Positions 22,592 through 34,785 of a DNA stretch of 64,000 nt are shown piece after piece. Below the pieces are notes generated by a model, which ran no database searches, was not told the DNA's origin, and saw nothing but the letters and a program-made list of their open reading frames with translations. The DNA is taken from assembly GCA_035772735.1 (NCBI GenBank), contig JASDFA010000018.1:141427501-141491500 (forward strand), given 5' to 3'. Origin of the DNA: Datura wrightii (Eukaryota > Streptophyta > Magnoliopsida > Solanales > Solanaceae). The translations under genes were made by a program, and so were the position numbers. Every line of letters begins with the position of its first letter. Positions within the stretch are counted from its first letter, which is position 1.

Positions 22592-24052
22592 TGATCTTGG
22601 GCAGATTTATATGCCCAAGTGATACTCAAACGTATCATTTTTACCTTGTTTGTTGTGCAAGGTGTATATAATATCATGTAATTGGTAATAAAATGTGAAT
22701 TTATACTAACCAACATGATTAGCATTTGTTTTGCAGGTAAATGTGATTTTTAGGAGCTAAAATGCATGTTGGAACTATGTCGGAGTTGGACTTGGATGCG
22801 AGCGTGGAAAAGACCTTGGAATGCACATTTTATAAGGGCTCCGCGATGGAGCCGTGCCACGCTACCATCGCGGCAGCACACTGCCTGAACAGGAATTGAA
22901 ATGGCAAATTCCAGTGTGCCTTCGCGTCAGCTCCGTGGCACGGAGAGAGGCCTCCGCGATGGCCTCCGTGCCACGTTGAGGTTAATTTACCGGACCCTGG
23001 AAATTCCAGTGAAGGTCCGCGTCCACGCCGTGTCACGGAGGCAGTGCTCCGCGTTGGCCTCCGTGACACGTTGCTTGTTATTCCGGGAAAAATTTCCCAC
23101 TAGTATAAATAGCACACTTAGGTTTATTTTAATTAGTTTTTAGTTTTTAGACTGAGTTCAGAAGTGGAGAGCAAGGATGTGGGTTAGCAGCAGTTGAGGA
23201 ACGAAAAAGCTATGGGATTTCTTCTCTTGTTTTCTTCTTTCTATCAATTGTACGTATGATTTACACTCATTTTAGGATGATCAATCCACAAATGAGTGGC
23301 TAATTCTCTTCCTTGCTGAGGTTTTGAACATGTGTAATAAATTTTGATTGTAAATGATATGGTTTTCTTCTTCTTCTTTAATGTTGTTCTATTAATTCTT
23401 GTTCTTACTGCATTAGTGCTTGGCCAACATTAATGTATATCTAAAAAGTCCAATTTCACTCGAAAGAGTAAGAAATTGGAAAGTTGTGAATTAATAGGGT
23501 ATTGTTCTTAACTTGATTTGGGAAAATTGGGTTTTGATGTGCTTTCCTGATAGAAATATACTTGAAAGCCGTATTAGTCAATTTAGGAACCGGAATTGTA
23601 GTGCTAGGTCATAAATTGCATTTGATCACAGAAATGTAGACGGATGGTTTATGATTCTAAAGTGAAATTAAATACGAGAGTTTTAATTTCTAGACGAATG
23701 TTCTTGGCTAGCAACATGAAGAAGATAGTAACCAAATTATCATGATTATCGAATTCATTACTTGTTCTTAACCTTGGCATGTTCATATCCATTGTCTAAA
23801 TTCACAAGTAAATAGTTGTTATTAGTTGTAGTATATATAGTTAGAAACAAAAACTCAAGTAACTCTTGGTTACATTGTTGTTAGCATAATTAGAAGTTAA
23901 ATAGGAATATAGTAAACTAGGCAATTTTACGTATCTTGAGCCTCCTTGAATCGATACTTGGCTACTTAGCCACTTTATTACTTGTTTGACCACGTGCACT
24001 TGCGTGTCGGTTTATAATATATAATACCAACCTGAGCACAAAACCGCGAACA
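22592..24052 (+). repeat. 3' LTR
   Basis: TGATCTTGGG to GCGAACA, 1461 bp, nearly identical to 14384-15845. The LTR-start hairpin is at 22596-22619 and the TATA box at 23104-23111. Several differences are C/T or G/A, for example CCGCG here for CCGTG in the 5' LTR. Confidence 0.95.
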
Positions 24053-25593
24053 GTGTTCACTATTCCATCAATTCTTATACGCACTTACCTCTTTGCCTAA
24101 TTACTTAGCCACACTTTCCCCGTTAACATGTATCGATTTAGCTTATTCGCTACGTGCCGCTTGCTTATCTTTAAAGAGGAAAAACATAAAATCTAGTTTT
24201 TACCTTAAGCACTTTAAAACATAAACATACAGGAGGGATTAACAATATTATTAAAGTGTCATTTCAATAAGCTCGTTTACCCTCAATCGGCTTAGCGTCA
24301 TCTTCTTAGCTTAAGTTTAATTGTATGTCGTCGTCTTAGCATTCCCTACCAATTTCACTAAGTGACCAGATCTTAACATATATTCAACATCACATATATA
24401 GTATACTGCAAAGGACCAGCTCACGGTGTCCATGTTAAGGGGACTTCAGACTCGATTTAGAACTACGGCAACAATTGTATAAAAATTACACCTTTCGCTT
24501 CACATTTGTTCACTTCAATCATTCTTAACGATTCAAGCTTTATGTCAAGTATTTCCAACCCTTGGAAAGGATCATACATGCCTCAATATGATTTTAAAAA
24601 CAGAGGAATATTGATCCTTTCAATAACTTAGTTTCGTGCTTAAAAAACAAGGAAAGGGACGCCTTTACATACCTTGGCACGTCGACTCTAATTTTGCTGA
24701 AAAGCTTCCTTTTAAGCTTACTCCTTAAGGATACTTCCAAGTCCAATTTACAAACCCAACAAGCAACAACTTCACTTCACCAAATTTATGGGAAAATTGG
24801 GCAGCAACATTCTACAAAAACACACAAAGAAACAACAACACAATACTACAACATTCTCCAAGTTATAACCTTATAAACTTAAAGAAATCAAAAAGGGAAT
24901 TACTTACCCTTTCTTTGATATGTTATCAGCTAAAGTAGGAGTAAGCTCCTACTCTTTCCTCTGCCTAGAATCATCTAAAAACACAGGATACCACAATCAA
25001 CCACAAGACAACAACAATCCATAACTTTCTTCCAAGGTTCTCTTTTCAATGCCCAAAAGAGACAAGAGTGAAGTTTATTACCTGGGATATATTTTCACCA
25101 TGTGATAGGGCTTTGAGTTCTCTGAATTCTGAAAAAAAATAAACTAAAACGGAATGGAAATGAGCTTTCTAGCTCAATTTTACTTCATATAGGCGGGCTG
25201 TCCAAGGTCTGGGAAGCGCCCGTGCGACATGCCCTCACGCGCCTGCTGCCTACCTGTCTCGGCGTCCGCGTGCCTGGGCGCTTTCCCAGCCGACAGTGCT
25301 GTCTTCAAACCAACATAACATTTTACTCCGAACTCCGATTGACGAGTGATTTTCTTCACTATAAACTAGACTCAAATACCTTTCATTTGATAGGTTATGG
25401 GACTTCTGTATTATTATATGTTTGGAGATATGACCATTTAAAATTGACACTTATTTGCAAACTTTGCATACTCTTCATTTTTCCCGTAGCACATGTTTCC
25501 CTTCCCACCTACGGACAACATACAACCCATAATTCCCTTAATATGACGTATAACCATCAAATAATCATCAAAAAGAAATTTTGTGGTGTAACA
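24053..25593 (-). repeat. 5' LTR of the large-LTR element, second part
   Basis: It begins with the right copy of GTGTT (24053-24057) and continues the LTR broken at 14383. It aligns with 8816-10349 and ends GGTGTAACA at 25593. The GC-rich part at 25180-25300 matches 9950-10020. No gene is visible. Confidence 0.85.
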
Positions 25594-26787
25594 CATGGCA
25601 GGCGCATGGCGCGACCAACAGCATGCCACGCCAGGCGACGCGCAGGTACCTTGCACAAATCCTGCCGAGAAGATACAATCTAGTGGGCATCCGCATTACC
25701 TCCATGTCATGGAGGAAAATTGGGGCGTTCACCTCCGTTCCACGGAGCCATTCCATGATAGGACAAAAAGTGCAAATTTCTTATTTAATATAAATTAAAC
25801 CTTTAGCTCCTAAAATCATTTTGTCACGAAATATTTTTTGGAAACCGTAGATGAGCGAAGGGAGAAGTGAAGAAATCACATAGGTTCACTAATTTTACAT
25901 TCTCTTTTACCTATTCTTGTAAGTACTCTACTTTAACTATGTTTTTAAGTTATTGTACGAACATGAGTGGCTAAAACCCTTCGCCTAGGGTTGAGGCCAT
26001 GTGATATGTTTGTAATGCATGAATTCATTTTGGTTTGAGTTGTTAATTGTTGTTTTGTCTTACATTCTTTATTATTGTTGTTTTTATGCTTGATCACCGT
26101 GAAAACAAACATGTTAAGCTAGGTAAAAGCTTAAAAGAGTAACCCTAGGCAAGAACATAGGATTGTAGGGAGCAAGTTCTTATCTTTTGGTATGATTCAC
26201 AATTAGGATAAATAATATACCTAAATTGCCTTGCTTGGTTGATAAAACAGGATGATAGTAAGACGCCGGCTTAGAACTGTCACTCTACCACTTGTAGAAG
26301 TAGTTGTGAAGCTAAGTTAGGTTAAATGATTAGAGGTACGAAAGTCCCTAATCAAGAGCACAAACCCCATAAACTACATCCATGTAGTTGAATTGCCCAT
26401 GAATTAGGATGTCACATCCCCGCTCAACGATGTACCTATAAGGCTAGTTTGTCGTGTTTAGAGGCTCGAGAGACCATGAACATGGCATTTCCAACTATGT
26501 GATACGACAATTGATAATTTCATTCTGAAACATTACAAAGTGTAGCATTGCATGATTATCCGGCCTTAGCTCTAGTTGCTTCTTATATCATTTCCAGATT
26601 GTTTTGTGACCTCCCCTAGATTTGATTATAATTTCTCGAAATATTCTATAATCAACACTTGTGAATGTTAATATTACACTTGAACTTTAATATTCTCTAA
26701 ATTGGTCCAGTCCTTGTGGGTTCGACATCCGGATCATAAAAGGGTCATTGTATTACTTGTACGACCGCGTGTGCTGGGGCGCGAACA
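25594..26787 (+). repeat. 5' LTR (truncated) of the second plus-strand Athila-like element
   Basis: It aligns with 31667-32866 of the 3' LTR and ends GCGCGAACA at 26787. The first 350 bp or so are missing, cut where the large LTR ends at 25593. It holds a decayed 13-16-13 module (25703-25744) and an AATATAAATT TATA-like box near 25786. Divergence from the 3' LTR is several percent by eye, so this element is older than the one at 14384. Confidence 0.8.
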
Positions 26788-26793
26788 AGATTT

Positions 26794-26811
26794 TGGTGCC
26801 GTTGCCGGGGA
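26794..26811 (+). promoter_or_regulatory. Primer binding site for tRNA-Asp
   Basis: TGGTGCCGTTGCCGGGGA follows the LTR end after six bases. One C to T change against the tRNA-Asp complement. Confidence 0.85.
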
Positions 26812-26919
26812 CTGGCGAAGATTAATTTTTCTATTTTTATGTGATTTTTAATTTCCTTAAGTGTTGAAAAACGTTGTCTTAGTCTGCTACATTGCAGGTG
26901 ACAGGTTGTCCTTGCAGAG

Positions 26920-28410
26920 CTGGCAAGGAATAGAGAGCTGGTGGAACCATTGTTGGAACCTGAAGGACAATTGCATTTACACAGGAGGGAAGTTCTAGAG
27001 CGAAAGCTAAAGAGACCTCAAGAGTGGTTACAACAACACCTACCAGCAGGGCAAGCAGAGTTGTTACCAGAAACCATGGCAGCACGACCAGTTCGCAAAG
27101 TGGTGATCCCACTAGCGACAAATATGACCTCTAGTATCAGTAACCCGGAGCCCGGAGGGAACTTTGAATTGAAACAGAATATGGTGCAACTATTACATTC
27201 TAGTAGCCAGTTCACTGGGATGACTCATGAGGACCCACAACAGCACTCATAGAGCTTCTTGGAGATCAATGACACCTTCGTCCCAACCGGAGTGTCAACT
27301 AATTATATCTGACTCACACTCTTCCCATTTTCATTATTGGGAGAGGAAAAGAGGTGGTTGAAAGCTGAGCCACCAAACTCCATAACTTCTTGGGACAACT
27401 TAGCAAAAAAGTTCCACATCAGATTCTTTCCTTCAGGCAAGACTATCAAACTCAGAAGTGAAATTTTAAGCTTCAAGTAGAGGCCGGAGGAAAACCTGTA
27501 TTTGGCTTGGGAGAGGTTCAAGTCACTATTTAGAGATTGCCCCTATCACCTGTAGTCTAATGAAGTGCTAGCCATACCTTTGTGGAGTGTCTAGACCCAC
27601 ACACCAAAATTTTACTAGACTCTGCATTGGGTGGGCAAGCATTAGAGAAGACTTATGATGAGCTGTACACTTTGTTGAACAGGAGTGCTCAAGAAAATCT
27701 ATAGTGGCACAGCGATTCATTAAGAGGGGGCAGGAAAGAGAACAACAGGGATAATAGAGGTTGATGGTGTAAATGCTTTGGTGGCACAACTAGCATCATT
27801 CCAGCATCAGATGATGACTCAGTTCAACAAACTGAGTATGAACCAACAACAGGGATAGATGAATGCAGTTCAACAGGCTCCTAGTTGGTGTGAAATCTAC
27901 ATTAATAATGGGCACAACGCAGAATCTTGTGGGGCAAATCCTAAATTTGTCAATTTTGTTGGGAGTGTTTAGTGATTCAGAACTTTGGGAACAGTTACAA
28001 TAAGAATTGGCAGAGCCACCCGAATATTTCTTGGGGTGGAAATCAAAGTCAAAGCTACCAGCAACCTCTGCAATACCAGTATCAGCAGAAGAACATGCAA
28101 AATGGTGGCAAGTTGAGCAGCAACATTGAGGAGACATTGCAGAAGATTATGGCAACAAATACCCAACTAGCAGAGAATCAGGCGAGAATGGCATCAGATT
28201 TGAAAAAATCAGAAGTTGGCCACCCGCAAACTAGAGAAGCAGATGGGTCAAATAGCAGTTGCTCAGCACACCAGACCTCAGGGAGGGTTACCCAGTGACA
28301 CAGATACAAACCCCCGACAGGTCAACGCCATCAGTCTGAGGAGTGGCAGGCAATTGGCTGATGCACCACTGAAAGAGAAGAGAAATGAGGTGCAGCCGGA
28401 GCTTGTTTGA
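26920..28410 (+). pseudogene. Athila-like gag, heavily stopped
   Basis: The arm MEPLLEPEGQLHLHRREVLE and MAARPVRKVVIPLATN open the frame at 26941. The gag core follows with stops at 27250, 27309, 27478, 27553 and 27703. Four of these sit where related copies have CGA or CAG (YI*LTLFPFS, FK*R, HL*SNEVL and similar), which points to C to T changes. A one-base frameshift lies near 27573. The zinc knuckle at about 27891-27935 reads CEIY instead of CxxC, so its second cysteine is lost. The C-terminal part (KLEKQMGQIAVAQHTRPQGGLPSDT) is still readable at 28216-28410. Confidence 0.85.
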
Positions 28411-29117
28411 AAGGGACCACCCACTGACAAAGGTAATAATCAGAGTGTTGTGCAACAAAATTCACAACAAGCATTGCAGCCAACACAGAGACCACCACCA
28501 CCATTCCCGCAAAGACTCAAAAAGAGCAACGAGGAGGAATGCTTTAAAAATATATTTGATATTTTCAAAGAACTTCACATAAATTCGCCTTTTCTTGATG
28601 TTTTGCAGGGAATGCCCAATTATGCTAAGTACTTGAAAGATGTGGTGTAAAGAAAGTTAGATTGGTGGATGTCCAGACAGTGACACTGACTAAGGAGTGC
28701 AGCCACAGGGTAATGAGCAAGATATTGAAAAAGCTCAAAGACCCAGGGAGTTTTATCCTCCCCATACAAATTGGTAAAGCTGAGGTGATAAGAGCTCTAT
28801 GTGATTTAGGGGAAGCAGTGAATTTAATGCGCCTATCTTTGTTTAACACCTTCAAGTTAGGGCAACTGAGACAAACACGAATGATGCTGCAGCCGGCAGA
28901 CAAGTCTCAAGTGGCACTAGATGGAATAATCGAGGACCTTCTCATCAAAGTGGGTAAGTTCATTATACCCGCTGATTTCATCATACTTGATTTTAAAGTT
29001 GATGACAAGGTACGCCTGATCTTGGAACGACCATTCTTCACCACTGGAGGAGCAATTATTAATGTAAGAGCAAGGACCCTGAAAATGAAGGTCGATGATG
29101 AAGAAGAACTCTTTTGA
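28411..29117 (+). pseudogene. Athila-like protease remnant
   Basis: The proline-rich linker and LQGMPNYAKYLKDVV precede a stop at about 28648. From 28662 a 151-codon frame holds the retropepsin domain: LTKECSHRVMSK, ALCDLGEAVNLM (DLGE at 28803-28814) and the second box LILERPFFTTGG, in which the usual Gly is Glu. Both active-site regions are thus altered. The frame ends at 29115-29117. No RT follows: 29118-29390 has only short frames and leads to the hairpins. Confidence 0.82.
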
Positions 29118-29391
29118 GTCTACAAAGAGATTAACCCACCCACACACTACAGAGACCTTTGTAAGGTCATTGTGTTGTCAGAGGCTAAGTCTGGGGTGGA
29201 AGATTCCATAGGTCCACGACCACAGGAGAGTATTACTTTTTAGCCTAAATCTGATGGAGGGCTTCAGTTAGAAAAAAAGTTGGAAGAAGAGAGGGATAGA
29301 TTGGAGGTTGTTCCCTCAAAAAACAAAAAGAGAAGAAGATGGTTCTCTAAAGGGAACACTGGTTTGAGGATGTCCTAGAAAGGATAGTCCA

Positions 29392-29438
29392 CGTCGTGCC
29401 ACGACGTAAAATTAGCGCTACTTGGGAGGCAACCCAAG
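29392..29438 (+). promoter_or_regulatory. Twin hairpins after the protease remnant
   Basis: Hairpin 1: CGTCG (29392-29396), 5-base loop, CGACG (29402-29406). Hairpin 2: CTTGGG (29421-29426), loop AGGCAA, CCCAAG (29433-29438), preceded by GCGCT. Same geometry as at 18392-18439, with two compensated pair changes. Confidence 0.75.
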
Positions 29439-31278
29439 GGTACAACATGTACAAGTTTTATTTTTCGTTTGTGTTGATTTTGTTTATGTCCATCTTGTTG
29501 TTGTTTTTGGTGGTGAATTAAGCACAGATTGAGGGGAAGTCTGATTACCCTTGGAAGAGGAAGCTAAGGAGCATGAAAGAGGAAAAGTGTGGGGTTGATA
29601 ACCCATTTGTGCACAAACAAAAGAAAACATGCTATTAGCTAGGCCTAGAGGCCTCATGGAGTATTTCTCACCCTTTTTGAATTTTAAATTAGTGTTTGGG
29701 GACATAGCATATTTAAGTGTTGGATAAGGGAAATTTCAAAATTTTGTGCTTAATGATTTTGGGTTGAATTAGTGCTTTGTAAGGTATTGTTGGACGAAAA
29801 AGTAGAGTTGAGCATGATTCACCCACCTATTGGTTTTTCTTTTCAGTTCTTTTCCAATGGGGGGCATTTTTAACTGATGAATAAAATTTTTCTTTGTCTG
29901 CACCTAGCTGGTTTATTCATAGTTAGGGATTTTTCTCTACGATGAATGGATGACAACCATCTTGAGAGAAAATTAGTCAATAGGTTGTTACTTGTGAACC
30001 CGTAGTTGATTGATGGCTTGATGTTCTTGTTATGTGCTATGTATAATTGTCTGATGCAGGTGTTGAAAATTTTGAAGCATGTGAGTAGTTGTATAACTCA
30101 GTTTGAGACACCTAAGCTCTTGAATGTGACTCGATGTGCTTAAAGCTGAATTTTGCATTCTTGTGATTAGCTGAGTTAAGAGTCTGCTAAGTTTTTCTTG
30201 AATTGAGCATGTGCTGTGAGTGTAAGGTTTTTGAATATTTCATGCTATTGTGTAGTGTATAAAACTTGCCTGGTGTGTATACAAAGCGAAATGAAGGATG
30301 TAGATTATAGGAGATGATTTAAGCATTTCTTTGAATGAGCCTAATTTCTATCCCTCGCTTTACCTACCTTGAATGTCTGATCCTAGTTAGCCCCATAGAG
30401 CCTTTAGTCTATTCTTTTCTAGCAACAAAATGAGCTTAATCCTTTCTTTTCATTAGCCTTGAATTTGTTCCAAAAATCCTAAGAGCTTATGTGAAATTAC
30501 AAAAGAGTTAAGGAGTGAGAAGTGAAAGAAGAAGGAAAATAGTAGTTGTGGGAGTTGAAGAGAAGACTAGAGGTGCACTTGTTTAAAAAATGAATAAGAG
30601 TTAGTAAGGAGTAAAAGAAGAAAAGAGTGAAAAAAAAGAAAATCAAAGGAAATTGCTCAAGTACTCCATACTAACATCTTAAGTGTGCCTAATAAGATGG
30701 GGAAACAAAAGAGGAAAATGGGAGTAGAGAACTATAAAGGTGAGGTAAGAGGATGTAGTTCTTAAGGAGAGTGTGGTGTATTAAAAGCGCTTAAGGAAGA
30801 TAGTCACTCTTATTAGCCATAATAGTACCTACCCGCCCTTAGCTTACATTACAACCCTATAATTCCTACTTGATCTTACTTTCGAACATTCTTAAATTAG
30901 TGGAGTAAAACAATAAGGGCAAGCTTATGGGTCAATACACGTGGCATGTGAATTCTTTGTGAGAGTGAGCTTATTTCTTATAAATATACCCATGCATGTT
31001 ATAATTTGAAAATATATGAGAAAAAATTGGTAGCTCTCCTGTTGTGAGGGCACATGTTTAATGAAAGGATAAAATTCATGTCAGATTTCTTGATTGGTTG
31101 AATTACATGAGTTGTTGAGATCGAGAGTCGATTCTTGAGGTTAGAAAGTCTCAACATAGTTATATTTGAGTTTATATTTTAAACTTGCTATCTAAAAACA
31201 ATCGTTGTAGATGTAGCTTGAGTTATCATGCTTCAATTAGCTATATGAGAGTCTTCATGTGCATGAGATGTAAAAGAG
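29439..31278 (+). other. 3' noncoding region of the second Athila-like element
   Basis: No coding signal. AAGTGTGGGG copies at 29584 and a variant at 29714 resemble polypurine tracts. The part after 29790 aligns in patches with 21420-22553. An A/G-rich patch spans about 30480-30760. Unlike the element at 14384 there is no FYANW-type ORF. Confidence 0.6.
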
Positions 31279-31315
31279 TTGTTCAAGGACGAACAAGGCT
31301 TTAAGTGTGGGGTAC
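31279..31315 (+). promoter_or_regulatory. Hairpin and polypurine tract
   Basis: TTGTTCA-AGGA-CGAACAA (31279-31296) then TTAAGTGTGGGGTAC to the LTR at 31316. One pair of the stem is broken by a G to A change relative to 22554-22571. Confidence 0.8.
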
Positions 31316-32867
31316 TGATCTTGGGCATAATAATGTGCCCAAGTGCTATTTTATAACTTAATTAAGTCATGTTTGTCAATTTAATTTAGTATATTCTCAT
31401 GTGATTTTAATATTTATGTGCATAAATTGACCAATGTAATTAGCCTTTATTTTGTAGGTATATTATGCCAAGGATGAGGCTAAAAATGATGTTCAAGGCA
31501 CAACGGAGAAGCATGGAAAGAATAGCACTTGAAGGCAACATGGCATGTCAAAGAGAAGGCTAGCCGCACTGTGAGTGTGCCGCGCCCATCACCATGCCAC
31601 GCCCAAGCTGCGTGCTTGAGGAGGCTGCCAAGATACGCCCTACACGATAGGCAACGTGCCACGACAGGCGCATGGCCCGACTAGCAGCATGCCACGCTGG
31701 TGACGCGTAGGTGCTTCGCATAAGGCCTGCCGAGAAGATACAATCCAGTGGGCATCCGCGTTACATCCGTGTCACGGAGGCAAATTGTGGATTTCACCTC
31801 TGTGCCATGGAGCCATTCCATGAGAGGCCAACAAGTGCAAATTTCTCATTTACTATAAATTAAACCCTTAGCTCCTAAAATCATTTTTGTCACGAAATAT
31901 TTTCTGGACACCGTAGAGGAGCGAAGGGAGAAGTGAAGAACTCACCTAGGGTTCACTAATTTTACATTCTCTTTTACCTATTCTTGTAAGTACTCTACTT
32001 TAATGATGTTTTTAAGTTATTGTATGAACATGAGTGGCTAAAACCCTTCCCCTAGGGTTGAGGCCACGTGATATGATTGTAATGCATGAATTCTTTTTGG
32101 TTTGAGTTGTTAATTGTTGTTTTGTCTTACATTCTTTATTATTGTTGTTTTTATGCTTGATCACCATGAAAACATACATGTTAAGCTAGGTAAAAGATTG
32201 AAAGAGTAACCCTAGGCAAGAACATAGGAATGTAGGGAGCAAGTTCTTATCTTTCGATATGATTTGCAATTAGGATAAATAATATACCTAAATTGCCTTG
32301 CTTGGTTGATAAAACGGGATGATAGCAAGACACCGGCTTAGAATTGTCACTCCACCACTCGTAGAAGCAGTTGTGAAGATAAGTTAGGTTAAATGATTAG
32401 AGGTACGAAAGTCCCTAATCAAGAGCATAAACCTCGTAAACCATATCCATGTAGTTAAATTGCCCATGAACTAGGATGTCACATCCCCGCTCAACGATGT
32501 AGTTGTGAGGCTAATTTGTCGTGTTTAGAGGCTCAAGAGACCATGAACATCACATTTCCGACTATGTGAGACAAAAATTGATAATTTCATTCGTGAACCA
32601 TTACGAAGTGTAGCATTGCATGATTATCGGGTATTAGCTCTAGTTTCTTCTTATATCGTTTCTAGATTGTTTTGTGACCACCCCTAGATTTAATTATCAT
32701 TTTCCAAAAACTTCTATAATCAACACTTGTGAATGTTTATCTTACACTTGAATATGAATATTCGCTGAATTTGTCCAGTCCCTGTGGGTTCGACATCCAG
32801 CTTTTAAAAAGGGCCATTGTATTACTTATACGACCGCGTATGCTTGGGCTTGTGCTAGGGCACGAAT
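31316..32867 (+). repeat. 3' LTR of the second Athila-like element
   Basis: It starts TGATCTTGGGCA with the start hairpin CTTGGGCA / TGCCCAAG (31320-31343) and ends at GGGCACGAA, lacking the last bases where minus-strand RT sequence begins. It has the module CGTGTCACGGAGG (31768-31780) / CCTCTGTGCCATG (31797-31809) and a TATA-like ACTATAAATT near 31852. The same LTR start occurs in the 14384 element, though the bodies differ. Confidence 0.8.
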
Positions 32868-33015
32868 AGTAGTCGATGCACATTTTGAGTGTACCATCTT
32901 TCTTTTGCATGAGTAAGACTGGGGCACCCCATGGAGAGATGTTGGGTTTGATGAATCCCTTATCTAATAGGTCTTTCAGTTGTTCCTTCAATTCTTTAAG
33001 CTCAGCTAGAGCCAT
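32868..33015 (-). pseudogene. Tekay-like reverse transcriptase, N-terminal scrap
   Basis: The minus strand reads MALAELKELKEQLKDLLDKG, then FIKPNISPWGAPVLL, MQKKDGTLKMCIDY, after which it is cut by the end of the LTR at 32867. This is the RT start of a chromovirus-type Ty3/Gypsy element. The homologous segment in the neighbouring copy is at about 40245-40392. Confidence 0.8.
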
Positions 33016-33700
33016 TCATTAAGGAGGAAAATAAAAGGTCTATGTCGAAGTCTATTTCTCGCTTGGGAGGGACTCCGGGGGAATCTTCAAGAAACTCTTT
33101 TACAACTAGAACTAACTAAATTATCGGTGCCTCGAAACAAGAATCTTTGACCCTAACCAAGTGATGGATGTACCCCTTAGGGATCATCTTTATAACCATA
33201 AGGTATTACATGAAATGACCCTTAGGCGCTGAAGTACTACCCTTCCACTCTAGGACTGGTTCGTTAGAAAATTGAAATCTAATGACTTTGGTCCCACAGT
33301 CAACTAAGGCATAGTAAGAATGTAACCAGTCCATGGAAAAATAAGGTTAAAATCCACCATATCTAGCTCTACTAGATCAACTGAGGTGACTTTATGAAAC
33401 ACTATGACTGGACAATCCCTATACACCCAGCTAGCTCTAACTGATTCACCAACCAAAGTAGACTGAAAACAACTTTGAGAGGATTTTTGGACTTATATCA
33501 AACTAGACAGTAATGTACAGAATCATGAAGGAATGTGTGGCTCCTGATCTAGTAAAGCATAGACATCTATCTGAAAGAGACATACCAGTCACTACATCAG
33601 GTGAGTTCTCCTGGTCCAGATGGGAGGATAAAGCATAAAAATAATTTTGGCCTAACCACCACCTTTACCTGAGGTAGTACCCTAATGAGTTGGATGACCT
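33016..33700 (-). pseudogene. Decayed Tekay-like protease region
   Basis: No long frame, but the minus strand still shows SVRASWVYRDCPVIV and DLVELDMVDFNLIF, matching the protease of the copy at 40415-40966. Many stops and shifts. The catalytic loop is not recognisable. Confidence 0.55.
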
Positions 33701-34785
33701 GGTAGAGCTGCTAATGTGGTGGACTAGGCCTTCCCCCATCATGCTAACGGGTAATCCCTCAATCTATGACCCAACTAGCCATACCAAAAAAAACTATCCT
33801 TACCCAGACAGCACTCCCACAAATGGTTCTTGCCACACTTAGGACATGCTGGAAAAGTGCGGCTACTAGATACATGGCTCTGGGAATGGGAGCATGATGT
33901 CCCACCTCTCATATCCTTACGGGGCCTAGAAGAAGGTGCACTGGTTGAAGAAGGTGCTGGAGGCCTCTGTTGCTGCTGTTGGGTGTGATTACCACCACTT
34001 GGCCTCTACTGGAAATACTCAAACTGACCTATCCTCACCCGCTTACTTCCCTTTCTATCTCCTTTAATTTCTCCGCCTCTATCTACTGTGCATGGATGAT
34101 GAGACTGGAGATGTCTATGTCTTTGATGAGCATTGTGGTTATGCACTCCTTGACCACTAGGTCTGAGACTCCATTCATGAACTTGAGCATGCCAACCCTT
34201 AGCTCGGCAACCATTTCAGAAGTATACCTTGACAGTTGAATGAACTTTAATGCATAATCCTGTAATGTCGTGTTGTTCTGCCTCATATTCATTAATTTAG
34301 CAGCCTTAGCTTCCCGTAACTCCCAGTTAAATAATCTGTCTAGGAATGTTATCACAAATTTTTCCTAGTCCACCGGATCTGCATCATTCCACCTTCCCTC
34401 CTTCCACTGCTTATACTAAATATTAGCCACCCCTTTTAACTAATAGAAAGCCAGATCATCACTTTCTGTATAGGTAAAACCCATGATTTGGGTGATCTCA
34501 TCAATGAATTCCTGTGGGTCCTCATCTACTTTAGACTCGTGAAATTTTGTGGGATTTATTCGAGTAAAATTCCGGACTCTACAAATAGCTGTAGGCCCAT
34601 TATTATTTACTTGCAGGATAATTTGCTGGTTAACATGGTTTGTCATTACCCGAGCCAACATCAGAATATCAGCTTGGAACTCTACATGCGACACCTAATC
34701 ATCCTGAGGTGTCGCTGGAGCTGGTGGGGCTGGCTAGTTAGCATTTGCGGTCTTTCTTTCATTTCCTCTTTTGGGAGGCATTGTT
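33701..34785 (-). pseudogene. Tekay-like gag remnant
   Basis: The start MPPKRGNERK lies at about 34750-34780. 34440-34694 has the N-terminal domain (RINPTKFHESKVDEDPQEFI). 34083-34355 has the core (AKAAKLMNMRQNNTTLQDYA, LSRYTSEMV). A CCHC knuckle, CPKCGKNHLWECC, is at about 33806-33850. Stops and frameshifts separate them. This is the 5' coding end of a minus-strand copy whose LTR follows at 34946. Confidence 0.75.

Larger units (their letters stand above)
14384..24052 (+). mobile_element. Complete non-autonomous Athila-like LTR retrotransposon, 9.67 kb
   Basis: Two LTRs of about 1.46 kb, a tRNA-Asp primer site, gag, protease, twin hairpins, a second cassette (promoter repeats, putative intron, ORF), and a polypurine tract, flanked by GTGTT on both sides. 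Reverse transcriptase, RNase H and integrase are absent: the sequence passes from protease to the post-pol hairpins. By eye the LTRs differ at roughly 17 positions in 1.46 kb, mostly transitions, so the insertion is recent. The interior has five stops in the expected reading frames, so it depended on enzymes supplied in trans. Confidence 0.93.

Noticed and set aside
22830..23143. Open frames in both strands across the LTR promoter
   Set aside because: They are caused by the GC-rich inverted repeats, are repeated in the other LTR, and have no protein-like features.
25222..25683. 153-codon plus-strand frame crossing the end of the large LTR
   Set aside because: It runs across the junction of two elements and has no family features.
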